DNA from: Leptolyngbya sp. FACHB-8 | GTDB taxonomy: Bacteria > Cyanobacteriota > Cyanobacteriia > Elainellales > Elainellaceae | Assembly: GCF_014695575.1 (NCBI RefSeq) | Contig: NZ_JACJOO010000051.1 | Coordinates: 1 to 34,272 of the forward strand | DNA: 34,272 nucleotides | Direction of reading: 5' to 3' | In this document: one piece after another, positions 19,555-28,265 of the stretch | Numbering within the stretch: position 1 is the first letter of the stretch | Layout of the letters: every line of letters begins with the position of its first letter | The notes under the pieces: generated by a model | What the model was told of the DNA's origin: nothing | What the model saw: only the letters and a program-made list of their open reading frames with translations | Database searches by the model: none | Made by a program: the position numbers and the translations under genes

Positions 19555-19764
19555 ATGAACGCCACTACCCTGAATGGGTCAGTGGTGAATTCGCCTGTAT
19601 CTCCTCAGCGGGCGAACGCTGCTGACTTGATTGATACGTTGACCCTACTCCCCTATACCCATGAGCGATCGCTGGCAGTAGACCTTCTGCTGTGGCATGA
19701 GGAGTTGACCTGGCAGGAGCGCACTTGGTATGTGCTCAACGAATGGAAGGGGGTCGAGCAATGA
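19555..19764 (+). CDS. Hypothetical protein, 69 aa, upstream of the replication gene
   Basis: Starts MNATTLNGSVVNSPVSPQRA. It follows the basic-protein gene without a gap and its stop overlaps the ATG of the replication gene by four bases (ATGA). The second half (THERSLAVDLLLWHEELTWQ) is helical and rich in Trp. The tight coupling suggests a role in replication or its control. Confidence 0.6.
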   Translation: MNATTLNGSVVNSPVSPQRANAADLIDTLTLLPYTHERSLAVDLLLWHEELTWQERTWYVLNEWKGVEQ

Positions 19765-22700
19765 CTCCTACACTTACCCCTATAAAGATCAGTTCGTTTG
19801 CTGATCGCTTCTACCGGGAATGTGTCGAGGGGTCTGGTATTGATCCAGACCTCTACGCTGAAGCTGTCGGAATTGTTGAGGATACTGGGTACTGGGAACC
19901 CAACCTAGCATTAGGGCAACACGTTTCAAAGTTCTGGCAAACGAAGCCCCCCCACTCATACGGAGCGATCGCCGGGTTCTACCAGGAAACTGGTGAGCTA
20001 TGGCAATCCAAGGCAGAGAACCCGCGTCCTGACAAAAAAGGGAACCCTGCAAAGTATGAGTGCATTGTTGGGGCACCGTTGCGGGCGTTTCTACCACCAG
20101 TAAACCGGGAAACGCGGCGGAAAATTGCGAAGCGCTACGGCTGCGAGATGCCACCCGCAGGGCAAGCATTCTGGGATTGGCTAGAGCAGCACCCAGAGAT
20201 TCCAGCAATCATTACTGAAGGGGGTAAAAAAGCCTTATCCCTGCTATCTCAGGGGTACGTTGCGATCGCCCTTATTGGCGTGAATGGCGGCGTTCTAAAG
20301 AATGAAACCATCGGCGGGGTAAAGCTTCCTCGCATTAGACCCGAACTCATTCCCGACCTGGCACGGTTTGCAGTAGAGGGGAGGGAGATCACTTTAGCTT
20401 TTGACCAGGACACTAAGCCTCACACCCGGCACCGGGTAGAGTGCGGGTTGAATGACCTGGCTTTTCATCTGGAACAGGCGGGCGCTTCCGTGCGGATCGC
20501 TGCATGGGATGGGCAGGGAGGGCGCTGTAAAGGTGTCGATGACCTGATTGTTAATGCGGGCGCGGCTGCATGGCAGGAAGCTTATGAGAGTGCGACGATT
20601 GCCCCAGTGTGGAGAATCAAGCGCGACTTGGCGCGACGGGTGAAGCGGAAGCCAGATCTGCATTTGGGCGATCGTCCTTTCAAGGAAGCTCTTGACCGGA
20701 TTCCTGAAAGCGGCATCATCGGGCTATACGGCCCAAAAGGGAGCGAGAAAAGCACCCTAATTAAACTGATTCTGCAATCCCAGGCTAAGCCCTGGTTTTC
20801 CCTTACGTTCCTACAATCGCTGGCCCGAGATCAAGCAGGAGATAGATTCCGTGGGCATAAGGGATGGGGAGGGGTTTTTATCAATGACGGCGATCGCTAC
20901 GGGGAGAAGTTATTAGATTCCCGTGGCATCCCCGTATTAGGCGGCTCTGGGTGCTGGCCTTCATTCCTTGGGGTATCAGCGGTAGAAGTCAAAATCCTTA
21001 TTCTGGATGAGACTACCCCATCCCTTAGGTTCCTCCATTGCAGCCCTCTTGCCAATCAGAACGGCATTCGGCCATTACTGGAAGCTGAGTTAATCAGACG
21101 CATACAGGAAGCCGATCTAGTAATCTTGGCGGATGCTGACCTCACCGAAGAGGCGATCGCCTACATCGAAGCTATCAGAGGAGAGCGGGCTTACCTTGTG
21201 CGTTCCGACAGGAAGCCTATGGGTTACGCAGTGAGGCTTTTAGATGGCAGTAGAGATCAGGCTGTTGCAGACTTCTATCAAGCGGCGTTGAACGTGCCTG
21301 ATGGAAAAATCTTGATGTTCCACAGTGACGCTAAGGCACTTGTTGATTCCCTTGCAGATGACCTGGAAAAGCGGGGCATTAAGACAATGCGAATCCATCA
21401 GGAAACTAGCGGAGGGGAAATCGAAGGAGAGTTTTTAAGAGGCAAAGGAAAGCTATTACCTTGGTTATCACAACAGGGTATCAAAGTAATTTTGTGCAGC
21501 CCTTCAGTAACTCAAGGGTTCTCTATTGAGAACAATGCTGACCTGATTCACGAGGTTTGGGGAGTTTTCAAGGGCTGTAGCATTTCGGCTGAATCTATTG
21601 CGCAAGCGCTTGATCGGACGCGATCGCTGGCTCCTCGCACAGTCTGGTTGCCGTTGAAGGGCAACGCTATCAGCAAGCTATCGACGGGTACCAGTGCCCA
21701 GGCGGTACTCAAAGACCTTGAGACTAGCAGTAAAGCATCTTTACGATTGGCGCGTCTATCCTTAAAGCCAGACACCCTATCGACGGCTGATTCAATCGAT
21801 TATCACAGGGAAAACCTCAAGCTAGTTGCGGGGTTTGAAGCGAGGCACAACCGGGGAATGATGGCGTTGCGCCATACCGTTTGGGCGTTGTTGGAGCATG
21901 AGGGGAAGCAGGTATCCTTTACCCCGTGTCAGTCCACAAAAGCAGACGCGGCGGCTCTATCAGAGGCATTGCAGGAAGCCAGAAGGCAACAGGAAGTAGA
22001 GCGGGCGGCGCGAATTGCGGCGGGCATCCCGTTGACACAAGAGCAGGTAGACGAACTCGAAAAGCGGCGCAAAAAAGAGCCTGAAACCGTAACTCAAAAA
22101 GAGCTGGAAGAGTTAGAGCGCTTTTATATCTCGCAGTTTTACCGCGCCAATGATGTTGATACTGATTTAGTGCTGTGGGACAAGGGCGGGCAAAAGCGGA
22201 AGCAGATCCGCAGGCTGGAAACTGTACTCAACCCCGACCAGGCGATCGCCACCACAGCGGCATCTATCGACCGCAACGCCAACACTCCCCAGGATTGGGA
22301 TAAGTCAGCAGTCCGTTCCTGGTTGTTGCAACAGACCGGAGCTGCGGAATTCATACAAAGGTGTTGGGATGGCAGCATCACCCAGATGGACGCGGCCACC
22401 ATCGCCCCCATTGCCAAAGCCTTGCAGCAGCATCCTGAAGAATTTCGGATTGCTTTTGGAATGCGAAATATTCAGAAGCTATCCCCCATGCAGGTAATAG
22501 CTTGGGTCTTAGATTGGTGTGGCATTACGCGCACATCCGACAAGCAACGGCGCGGCAAAGATCTTGTCTGGGTTTACTATGTTGAACCCGAAAACTTAGC
22601 GCGTCTCAAGACGGTTGTGGAGCGGAGATTGCAAGATGTTCCACCCCCCCTAGTTAATGAAGAGAATCAGGGGGGTGGAACACTCCCCATTCATGACCAG

Positions 22701-22832
22701 GCAGAGGATTTAGCGGCTTTCCGGTATTGGTGGGAATCTACTACAGACCCCAAAGAACGTGAAGCAATCATTGAAGAGGCGATCGCCCTCAACCTTCCCC
22801 CCAATCCAGACCTATGGAGGGCAGCATCATGA
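19761..22832 (+). CDS. Plasmid replication protein, CyRepA-like (DUF3854 plus helicase-type ATPase)
   Basis: The 1023-residue protein has a Toprim-like DUF3854 domain (IITEGGKKALSLLSQGY at 150-166, LAFDQD 212-217, KGVDDL 257-262) followed by a P-loop ATPase (GPKGSEKST 324-332; ILILDE 412-417; then TQGFSIENN and AESIAQALDRTRS as further helicase-type motifs). This primase-like plus helicase-like order is that of cyanobacterial plasmid replication proteins called CyRepA. It would start plasmid replication by priming and unwinding. The second lysine of the usual GKS/T is replaced in an unusual loop (SEKST), still plausible as a P-loop. The start at 19761 is set by the ATGA overlap with the gene upstream. 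Confidence 0.85.
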   Translation: MTPTLTPIKISSFADRFYRECVEGSGIDPDLYAEAVGIVEDTGYWEPNLALGQHVSKFWQTKPPHSYGAIAGFYQETGELWQSKAENPRPDKKGNPAKYECIVGAPLRAFLPPVNRETRRKIAKRYGCEMPPAGQAFWDWLEQHPEIPAIITEGGKKALSLLSQGYVAIALIGVNGGVLKNETIGGVKLPRIRPELIPDLARFAVEGREITLAFDQDTKPHTRHRVECGLNDLAFHLEQAGASVRIAAWDGQGGRCKGVDDLIVNAGAAAWQEAYESATIAPVWRIKRDLARRVKRKPDLHLGDRPFKEALDRIPESGIIGLYGPKGSEKSTLIKLILQSQAKPWFSLTFLQSLARDQAGDRFRGHKGWGGVFINDGDRYGEKLLDSRGIPVLGGSGCWPSFLGVSAVEVKILILDETTPSLRFLHCSPLANQNGIRPLLEAELIRRIQEADLVILADADLTEEAIAYIEAIRGERAYLVRSDRKPMGYAVRLLDGSRDQAVADFYQAALNVPDGKILMFHSDAKALVDSLADDLEKRGIKTMRIHQETSGGEIEGEFLRGKGKLLPWLSQQGIKVILCSPSVTQGFSIENNADLIHEVWGVFKGCSISAESIAQALDRTRSLAPRTVWLPLKGNAISKLSTGTSAQAVLKDLETSSKASLRLARLSLKPDTLSTADSIDYHRENLKLVAGFEARHNRGMMALRHTVWALLEHEGKQVSFTPCQSTKADAAALSEALQEARRQQEVERAARIAAGIPLTQEQVDELEKRRKKEPETVTQKELEELERFYISQFYRANDVDTDLVLWDKGGQKRKQIRRLETVLNPDQAIATTAASIDRNANTPQDWDKSAVRSWLLQQTGAAEFIQRCWDGSITQMDAATIAPIAKALQQHPEEFRIAFGMRNIQKLSPMQVIAWVLDWCGITRTSDKQRRGKDLVWVYYVEPENLARLKTVVERRLQDVPPPLVNEENQGGGTLPIHDQAEDLAAFRYWWESTTDPKEREAIIEEAIALNLPPNPDLWRAAS

Positions 22833-23002
22833 CTGCTTTCCAGGTTGGCGATCGCGTCAGCACTTTTCTGGGCGTCGGCACCATCGAGCGCATCAACGCC
22901 CACGGTGAGTTGCTGATCTGTGGTGATGGCGAAGACCCTTTGTTCTACGGCAGTTTTCACCCCGATGAAGTGCAAATGTTGGATTTGGAGGTGGCAACAT
23001 GA
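22829..23002 (+). CDS. Small protein, 57 aa
   Basis: Starts MTAFQVGDRVSTFLGVGTIE. The beta-rich wording VGDRVxTFLGVGTIERI suggests a small barrel (SH3/KOW-like) fold. The ATG overlaps the replication-gene stop by four bases and has GGAGG eight bases upstream. It forms a coupled chain with the next two genes. Confidence 0.65.
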   Translation: MTAFQVGDRVSTFLGVGTIERINAHGELLICGDGEDPLFYGSFHPDEVQMLDLEVAT

Positions 23003-23187
23003 CCCATCCCGAAATTGCCCGCGATCGCAACGGCAGCCCAATCCGTGTTGGGGATGCTGTGGCCCTGCCCTGGCAAGTGGGAGAGGTGCTAGAGGTCGGC
23101 ATTCCTCGCTCTACCATTCGTTACCCCGATGGTGCAGTCCTGGGGGCGGCTAATCGGCTGATCACAGTGCTGGAGGTAGCAGCATGA
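22999..23187 (+). CDS. Small protein, 62 aa, similar in style to its neighbour
   Basis: Starts MTHPEIARDRNGSPIRVGDA. It also has a VGDxVALPWQVGEVLEVG core like the preceding protein, so both may be small beta-barrel proteins from one family. The ATG overlaps the previous stop (ATGA) and GGAGG lies seven bases upstream. Confidence 0.65.
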   Translation: MTHPEIARDRNGSPIRVGDAVALPWQVGEVLEVGIPRSTIRYPDGAVLGAANRLITVLEVAA

Positions 23188-23432
23188 GTCACATCAACGA
23201 CACCGATCCGCAAAAAAGGCCAGAGCAATACGACGCTGACATTCTCGCAGCCCAATGCCACGCAATCATTGAAACCTTGCGACGAAAGCGGCTCGCCGGG
23301 AAATTGCTGATAGCAGCCCTCGACGGGTTGCGGCTGGTTGCGGCTTACAAAGATCCAGTAGAAGCCCCCAGTCGGAAACCAAACCAACGAGGGCAACCGC
23401 CGATTGTTGTTGGTGATCTGTTACGTGAATAA
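23184..23432 (+). CDS. Hypothetical protein, 82 aa
   Basis: Starts MSHINDTDPQKRPEQYDADI and has a helical, basic middle (IIETLRRKRLAGKLLIAALD). Coupled to the previous gene by an ATGA overlap, it closes the chain that follows the replication gene. No family recognised. Confidence 0.6.
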   Translation: MSHINDTDPQKRPEQYDADILAAQCHAIIETLRRKRLAGKLLIAALDGLRLVAAYKDPVEAPSRKPNQRGQPPIVVGDLLRE

Positions 23433-23453
23433 AACCAAAGGAGTTCCAAAACC

Positions 23454-23966
23454 ATGGTGACCAAACCCAAACCCAAGAGCGCACTTGAAAGCCTTCGTGA
23501 AACTGTTGAAAGGCTCGAAGCTGATAACCTCCAGGCTATGGAGCAAATTAAGAGCAGTCAGGAACGGCTGAATGCTAACCAAGTAGAGTTGGAGCGCACA
23601 AAACTAGAGCTCCAACGGGCGGAAGGTGAAGCGGCCCGCCAAACGGAAGCCGATCGCATTCGTCAGATTGGCGAAAACTTTGAGGCGGCTCAGGTAGTTG
23701 CAGCCGAATTGAATGAGCATTTGCTCGGTTTCCTTAGCTGCTGGGCGCGGTTACGGGAGTTAAATTCAACTTCTCCTGAATTGAGAAAGCGGATCACAAT
23801 TCACGGTGAGTTTCAGCCATTGCTTTTGAAACTGCCAGTTGCTTTACATCAAGAGAACTCGGACAAAATCACGACAATTTCCCTCAGTTCATTGCAACAG
23901 GAAATTAATGTCTATCAACAAACGCACCCAAATATTGCTGCACTATTACCTCGGGTCAGAATGTAA
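23454..23966 (+). CDS. Coiled-coil protein, 170 aa
   Basis: Starts MVTKPKPKSALESLRETVER; residues 8-85 form a continuous coiled coil rich in E, R and Q, and the C-terminal half is a separate helical domain (ELNEHLLGFLSCWARLREL). AAAGGAG lies about nine bases before the ATG. Function unknown. Confidence 0.6.
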   Translation: MVTKPKPKSALESLRETVERLEADNLQAMEQIKSSQERLNANQVELERTKLELQRAEGEAARQTEADRIRQIGENFEAAQVVAAELNEHLLGFLSCWARLRELNSTSPELRKRITIHGEFQPLLLKLPVALHQENSDKITTISLSSLQQEINVYQQTHPNIAALLPRVRM

Positions 23967-24024
23967 GGTGTTTGCCCAAAAGCATTGTTACGCTTGAACC
24001 ATAATCAATCTATAGGTTCCTGAA

Positions 24025-24321
24025 ATGAGCAACCAATATCACTTAGACAGTGCTACTCAACAATTTCCCGAAGACGCACTAATTGAGGCAGGAGAAAAAG
24101 GAATTTGCCATCGACTCGATCATCAAGATGTCATCGTTAATGTTCCTCTCAGTGCTGGTCATGTTGATCTGGCTCGGGATATTCCTCAGCTCTACCTGCG
24201 CTCATTAATGAAAACAGTTTCCGAAAACAGTTTTACTGGCCTCAAGATTGTTGATTGCGTTGGACAACCCCTTGCCTCTTTCAGCCCAGAAGAGTGTGGA
24301 CGAATCGCTTATCTGCCGTAG
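24025..24321 (+). CDS. Hypothetical protein, 98 aa
   Basis: Starts MSNQYHLDSATQQFPEDALI. Mixed alpha/beta wording with no recognised motif. It stands alone between small gaps, with no strong Shine-Dalgarno sequence. Confidence 0.5.
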   Translation: MSNQYHLDSATQQFPEDALIEAGEKGICHRLDHQDVIVNVPLSAGHVDLARDIPQLYLRSLMKTVSENSFTGLKIVDCVGQPLASFSPEECGRIAYLP

Positions 24322-24399
24322 TTTTCGCTGATTTCCCGGCTTCCTTAAGGACTCCCAGGAAGCCTTTCCTGCTTCAATGTTTTCCCACCCAGAAAAGCG

Positions 24400-25332
24400 A
24401 TGGTCGCTACACCCGAAATCAACCGCCAAAACTCTCTGAAAAGCACTGGCCCCCGTAGTGCCAGAGGGAAGGCGATCGCCTCCATCAACGCCACCAAACA
24501 CGGACTGCTGGCAGCATCGCCCCCACTAGTCCAAGGCGAGGATCTAACGACCTTTCAGAACGTAGTGCAAGGTCTGGTAGATGAGCACCAACCGCAAGGC
24601 CCAACAGAGTTCCTATTAGTTCAACAGTTGGCAATGGCCCATTTGAGGCTTCATCGGTTGTGGGGTGCGGAAGCTGCGATCGCACGGCTGGAGCAACTGA
24701 ACGTAGAGCGCAGGGCGAAGACTCCCAAGTTTAGAACGCCGGAGGAACTGCTTGGAGGTGGGGAGGATAGCCCAGAGGTGATCCTCAAAGTAGAACTGCT
24801 CGTGCTCACTTCTCTGGTCAACGGTATCACCGACCAAATTCAATGGGAGATCCCAAAACGCGGGGTGCGGAAGTGGGACGACAGTGAAGAAGCGATCGCC
24901 CTGCTGGCAAAGCTGCGTGAACTACTTGAGGAAGCTATCAAGAAATATCCCCGTGAGTCTATCCCTAGAATTCGCGATGTGAATAGGGGGATGAATCACT
25001 ATCACGTCTGGATGCGGCTTATTTCCTGGCAATCAACGGCAGAATCAGAAGCCATCAACCCGGGGGTAAACCTGCGTTACCTGCTTAAAGCCATAGAACC
25101 CGAAGTGAACGAACGACGGGAGGAAGTTCAAGCCCAGCTTGATGACCTGGCCCGCATTGAGCAGGAACGGCAACAGGCAGCGATCGCTGTTGCTGCTATC
25201 CCCCAGGATGCTGACCGATTGGCCCGCTACGAGGCCAGAATCATGCGCTCAATGGAGGCGGCACTTGACCGTTTAGCCATGCTTCAGGAACGGCGTAGAG
25301 CCACTTCCATGGGTTCGTTTGAACGGAATTAG
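24400..25332 (+). CDS. Uncharacterised protein of a widespread KSTGPxxxxGKxxxxxNATKHG family, 310 aa
   Basis: The N-terminus contains NRQNSLKSTGPRSARGKA and then NATKHGLLAA, a motif I know from many hypothetical proteins of bacteria and mobile DNA; function unassigned. The rest is helical with a charged C-terminal coiled coil. The next gene (25348) has a helix-turn-helix-like start. A pair of this sort could recall phage packaging or mobilisation proteins, but this is only a suggestion. Confidence 0.65.
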   Translation: MVATPEINRQNSLKSTGPRSARGKAIASINATKHGLLAASPPLVQGEDLTTFQNVVQGLVDEHQPQGPTEFLLVQQLAMAHLRLHRLWGAEAAIARLEQLNVERRAKTPKFRTPEELLGGGEDSPEVILKVELLVLTSLVNGITDQIQWEIPKRGVRKWDDSEEAIALLAKLRELLEEAIKKYPRESIPRIRDVNRGMNHYHVWMRLISWQSTAESEAINPGVNLRYLLKAIEPEVNERREEVQAQLDDLARIEQERQQAAIAVAAIPQDADRLARYEARIMRSMEAALDRLAMLQERRRATSMGSFERN

Positions 25333-25347
25333 GTTTTAGGTAAGAGT

Positions 25348-25731
25348 ATGGCAAGCCCAAATTTTGACCCAAGCCGAGCGGCAATAATCCTGCTTGATGC
25401 TGCAACTATGGGCGATCGCGCCACTGTGGAAAAATACGACATCAGTTCTAGAACCTTGCAGCGCTATCGATCTAGGTTTGCTAGTGATCAGGAGCTGTCG
25501 GCACTTGTCGCACTTAAAAAAGCGGAACAGGATCGGGCATGGGCTAACGAGATACCAGGGGCGATCGCTGCCTGCATTAAATTCATTGGCAATGCAGCCC
25601 AGAACCTGAAGCCGGATGATCCTGAAGCCGTTCATGCGATCGCAGGAGCAATGAAGATCTTGAGCGAAATTGTCATGACCCGAGAGGTTATTGAAGCGCG
25701 TCTTTCAACAAAGGAGTATCCCACCCCGTGA
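25348..25731 (+). CDS. Putative DNA-binding protein with helix-turn-helix, 127 aa
   Basis: Starts MASPNFDPSRAAIILLDAAT. Residues 20-45 (MGDRATVEKYDISSRTLQRY) read as a helix-turn-helix of the kind found in transposase and small-terminase N-termini; the rest is helical. It ends one base into the next gene's ATG (TGATG). Function not assigned. Confidence 0.6.
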   Translation: MASPNFDPSRAAIILLDAATMGDRATVEKYDISSRTLQRYRSRFASDQELSALVALKKAEQDRAWANEIPGAIAACIKFIGNAAQNLKPDDPEAVHAIAGAMKILSEIVMTREVIEARLSTKEYPTP

Positions 25732-25946
25732 TGGATCTTGATGTGACCAGAGCCAGGATTGAGCAGTGCGAAAGCCGGATCGATCGCCTTGCTGAAGCTG
25801 TTTCCCGTAGGGTCGATGAAATGGATCGATTGATTGAGCAGAGGGCAGAGCTGTGGGGTCAGGCGCGAGAGTTGCACCGGTATCTGAAGGAGGAACCGGG
25901 CGATCGCTATTGGTATTGTTCATACGCGAAGTGCATGAACAATTAA
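25731..25946 (+). CDS. Small coiled-coil protein, 71 aa
   Basis: Starts MDLDVTRARIEQCESRIDRL and is coiled-coil over most of its length, ending DRYWYCSYAKCMNN with three cysteines in all. The ATG shares one base with the previous stop; a GTG three bases upstream is also possible. AGGAG lies upstream in the previous gene. It is followed by a strong terminator. Confidence 0.55.
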   Translation: MDLDVTRARIEQCESRIDRLAEAVSRRVDEMDRLIEQRAELWGQARELHRYLKEEPGDRYWYCSYAKCMNN

Positions 25947-26012
25947 GGCTTCTGGAGTTGGGTTTTGAAAAGGTACAAGATAGTAGTGAGAATGGTCATT
26001 TTCTTTAAGATA

Positions 26013-26051
26013 AAAAGAGCGGGGTAGCGCGTTGTGCAGCCCCGCTCTTTT
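26013..26051. terminator. Strong bidirectional terminator
   Basis: A perfect 12-bp stem (AAAAGAGCGGGG / CCCCGCTCTTTT) with a 15-base loop and A/T tails on both sides lies between the convergent genes ending at 25946 (rightward) and 26065 (leftward). It fits both directions. Confidence 0.85.
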
Positions 26052-26064
26052 CATTGTTGAGGGA

Positions 26065-26550
26065 TTAAGAGATTACTTCAAATGACACGACATCATGACT
26101 ACTACCGCGCAAAATAGATTCAATCTGTTTTCCGCGTAAGCGCTTTCCTAAAGCTTGCTCAAGAGCACCTTGAAGAGCACCTAAAGTATAGGTTAGAGTT
26201 CGAGATGATCCGGCAGATTCCCCTGAAGAACAAATAGTCTCACGACAATACACCAGGATTGTATTGTTAACATCAACAATCTTATCCACAATACACAGGC
26301 GAGTTCCCTCCACACCCAGTGCATTTTGAAGAACTTCAGTAAGTTCCTCCAAAGCAATTGGATTTTCAGACAATTCTAATTCCTGGATTAATTGCTTACC
26401 CCGAATGCGCCCTGCTGCAATCAGTGCAATTGCGGCTGCCTTTGCTCCTAATGCTTCTTCTGTTCCTGTGACTAATGCCTTGAAACAAACAATGCTGCTA
26501 AAATCGCCAAGTTCGGGCCGGGTTGCACATGTTGCAGTAACTGTCGCCAT
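26065..26550 (-). CDS. Hypothetical cyanobacterial protein, 161 aa
   Basis: Starts MATVTATCATRPELGDFSSI. Its opening and the segment LVTGTEEALGAKAAAIALIA resemble proteins I have seen in several cyanobacteria without an assigned function. AGGAG lies 12 bases upstream. The frame stays open upstream to 26733, but the extra text is low-complexity and no good ribosome site precedes it. The terminator at 26013 lies just downstream. Confidence 0.6.
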   Translation of the reverse strand: MATVTATCATRPELGDFSSIVCFKALVTGTEEALGAKAAAIALIAAGRIRGKQLIQELELSENPIALEELTEVLQNALGVEGTRLCIVDKIVDVNNTILVYCRETICSSGESAGSSRTLTYTLGALQGALEQALGKRLRGKQIESILRGSSHDVVSFEVIS

Positions 26551-26752
26551 GATTATTAGTTCTCCTGAAGGTCTATAGGGCTGTTGACTGTAGTCTGCCC
26601 ACACCCATGCAGGTATCACCATCAGTTGGTGTGTGACAGCGATCGCCCCAGTAATGCCAGCTTCATCTGGACCGGTAGCTACAGGGAGGGAAAGGCCCAA
26701 TAATTGGGCTACCCCCCCCTTGTTTGGCGGCACAGGAAATTCTCAATAGGGC

Positions 26753-26872
26753 TGATCAGAAAAACCTGATCAGCAAGAGATGATCAGTTTGATCACCTAC
26801 CTGTAATCCTTAAAGGTCAAGGCTTTGGAAGAAACCTGATCAGAGAAACCTGATCAGTTTTTTTGATCAGGT
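26753..26872. repeat. Cluster of seven TGATCA sites
   Basis: TGATCA occurs at 26753, 26767, 26781, 26790, 26837, 26851 and 26864, within about 120 bases and otherwise gene-free DNA. Most lie in CCTGATCAG. The last pair forms a 9-bp inverted repeat (ACCTGATCA / TGATCAGGT, 26848-26856 and 26864-26872) around a T tract. Spacings of 13-14 bases recur. This could be an operator, an iteron or origin-type site, or a terminator of leftward or rightward transcripts for the last hairpin. The region 26551-26994 holds no gene I can support. Confidence 0.6.
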
Positions 26873-26994
26873 GCCGTCCCTGCACAAAGCAGCCCTAGCA
26901 AAAAAGCTACGTTTCGTCAGCGATTAAATGGCTAAATCGTGGTCACTTCAGACACAGCCAGTATTACAGAGGCGATCGCAAATCGATCTCAGCA

Positions 26995-27429
26995 TTGGTC
27001 GATGCTTTAATTAATCAAGTAGAACACTTACTGCTGTGGGTAAGCGTGATGGAAGAAGCCAGTCTGAACGGTGGATTGGAAAGCTTAAAGAGAACTGTAG
27101 ATGAGACAAAGTCTCTTTTGGAGCAAAGCCGTGCACTTCTTTTAGACACCTTCTCTCGGATTGAAGAGGTCAGCAGAATAGCCAGGGAAGCTAGCGAGCA
27201 CATCTCTGCTGCTTTAGAGCAGTTGGGGGAGGACCCAGAGGATGCTGCTGCCCAACAGACGTTGGAGGGGTATCAAGCTTTAATAGAGCCATTAAGGGAA
27301 TCCCTTCGTCAGTACATGGCTGAACGCGATCTTTATACGTCCGAAATTTGCGCTACAACAAATGCCCTAAAAGTTGCTGAACGAATGGTTATAGAGTTTT
27401 CCATAGAGCCCGGTACTACCCACTTCTAA
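26995..27429 (+). CDS. Coiled-coil protein, 144 aa
   Basis: Reads VDALINQVEHLLLWVSVMEE and then long helices (SLLEQSRALLLDTFSRIEEV). Start uncertain: TTG at 26995 gives 144 residues, the first ATG (27049) gives 126, and neither has a good Shine-Dalgarno sequence. A hairpin terminator follows at 27449. Function unknown. Confidence 0.5.
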   Translation: MVDALINQVEHLLLWVSVMEEASLNGGLESLKRTVDETKSLLEQSRALLLDTFSRIEEVSRIAREASEHISAALEQLGEDPEDAAAQQTLEGYQALIEPLRESLRQYMAERDLYTSEICATTNALKVAERMVIEFSIEPGTTHF

Positions 27430-27448
27430 AAGCTGCCGCTAACGAAAA

Positions 27449-27472
27449 CACCCTCCATTGATGACGAGGGTG
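27449..27472 (+). terminator. Hairpin CACCCTC / GAGGGTG
   Basis: A perfect 7-bp stem with a 10-base loop lies 20 bases after the stop at 27429. There is no long T tract, so termination strength is doubtful. Confidence 0.45.
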
Positions 27473-27545
27473 CTGATGTTATAGGAAGCGCAACGATTTT
27501 CAAGGAAACTGCAGGCTCAATCATACTGATCTCAATAGCAGAAGG

Positions 27546-27567
27546 AGAGAGGGCGACCGCCCTCTCT
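27546..27567. repeat. Perfect 9-bp hairpin AGAGAGGGC-GACC-GCCCTCTCT
   Basis: The stem is perfect, the loop has four bases, and no T tract follows on either strand. It lies in the gap 27430-27681 upstream of a small gene and might be a structured leader, a transcript end or an attenuator. Confidence 0.4.
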
Positions 27568-27681
27568 GTGATGTTGAGTAGAAAGATAGAGCAGGCTCGG
27601 CAAAAATCGCACCTTCAGAATGACGGTAGATTTTTACAAAGCTTTTAGGATGATGCTTGTTGAATAAAAACGGTTGTTTCT

Positions 27682-27936
27682 ATGTCTCCAGCAGAAGATT
27701 CTAAACTCGAAGTGATTGCTGAAGCAGCTGCACAATTACGTGAACAACTCGATGAATCTGCTTCTACCCTAGTTGTACAGCTGCCCCCTAACTGGCAATC
27801 AGAGCCGCTGGTAAAGGAGTTACGGGCAGATGGTATTGAGCTTAGGTTTACTGGTCAACCTGCGATTGGCACTGAAAGAGCATTAGCTTCGAATATGAAT
27901 ACATACCCAACTGAAGTAATTGAACTTGAAGGCTAA
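27682..27936 (+). CDS. Hypothetical protein, 84 aa
   Basis: Starts MSPAEDSKLEVIAEAAAQLR and is acidic, with a helix followed by a beta-rich half (TLVVQLPPNWQSEPLVKELR). No family recognised and no strong ribosome-binding site. The 27937-28259 gap downstream contains a weak terminator and the ACTC-box array. Confidence 0.45.
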   Translation: MSPAEDSKLEVIAEAAAQLREQLDESASTLVVQLPPNWQSEPLVKELRADGIELRFTGQPAIGTERALASNMNTYPTEVIELEG

Positions 27937-28030
27937 CAGTGATGCTGTAACTGAAAGCTTCTGCTTCACCGTTTCTACACCTATTCTGTCCTGCTTAGCT
28001 TTGTCTCCATGTGTTCCTACCTCCCAACAC

Positions 28031-28068
28031 AAGCGCTGTGGATGCAAGCTTTTCCCTGGCGCTTTTTT
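28031..28068 (+). terminator. Possible terminator AAGCGC...GCGCTT with T tail
   Basis: A 6-bp stem with a 22-base loop is followed by TTTT. The long loop makes it weak, but the position suits the gene ending at 27936. I see no gene in the surrounding 27937-28224. Confidence 0.35.
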
Positions 28069-28224
28069 ATTGGATTCCCTTAGACAACTAAATTCGATCG
28101 CCCCCTTTGATGCGTGCAAGATTCTCGCCACTCCACCAAATTTCTACACGCATCACTCCCAACAAAAAGCCACCGGACCCAGGCATGGGCAACGGCGGCA
28201 GTGTGTTCCCTGTTATTTGTGGAT

Positions 28225-28265
28225 GAGTGTATCAGTTGAGTGATAACTTACTCAACTACTTACTC
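28225..28265. promoter_or_regulatory. ACTC-box array downstream of the ParA/RHH pair (centromere candidate)
   Basis: GAGT at 28225 and 28238 and ACTC at 28250 and 28262 are spaced 12-13 bases. The 22 bases at 28235-28256 run GTTGAGT...ACTCAAC, a near palindrome. Its near copy (19 of 22 bases) lies in the opposite orientation at 29265-29286, beyond the other end of the operon. The last box overlaps the stop of the RHH gene. Confidence 0.6.

Noticed and set aside
19725-19760. Start of the replication gene at 19725
   Set aside because: The ATG at 19761 gives an ATGA overlap like those of its neighbours; the upstream part is a shadow of the 69-aa gene.
26551-26733. N-terminal extension of the 26065-26550 gene
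   Set aside because: It needs a GTG start without a ribosome site, and the family-like text begins at 26550.
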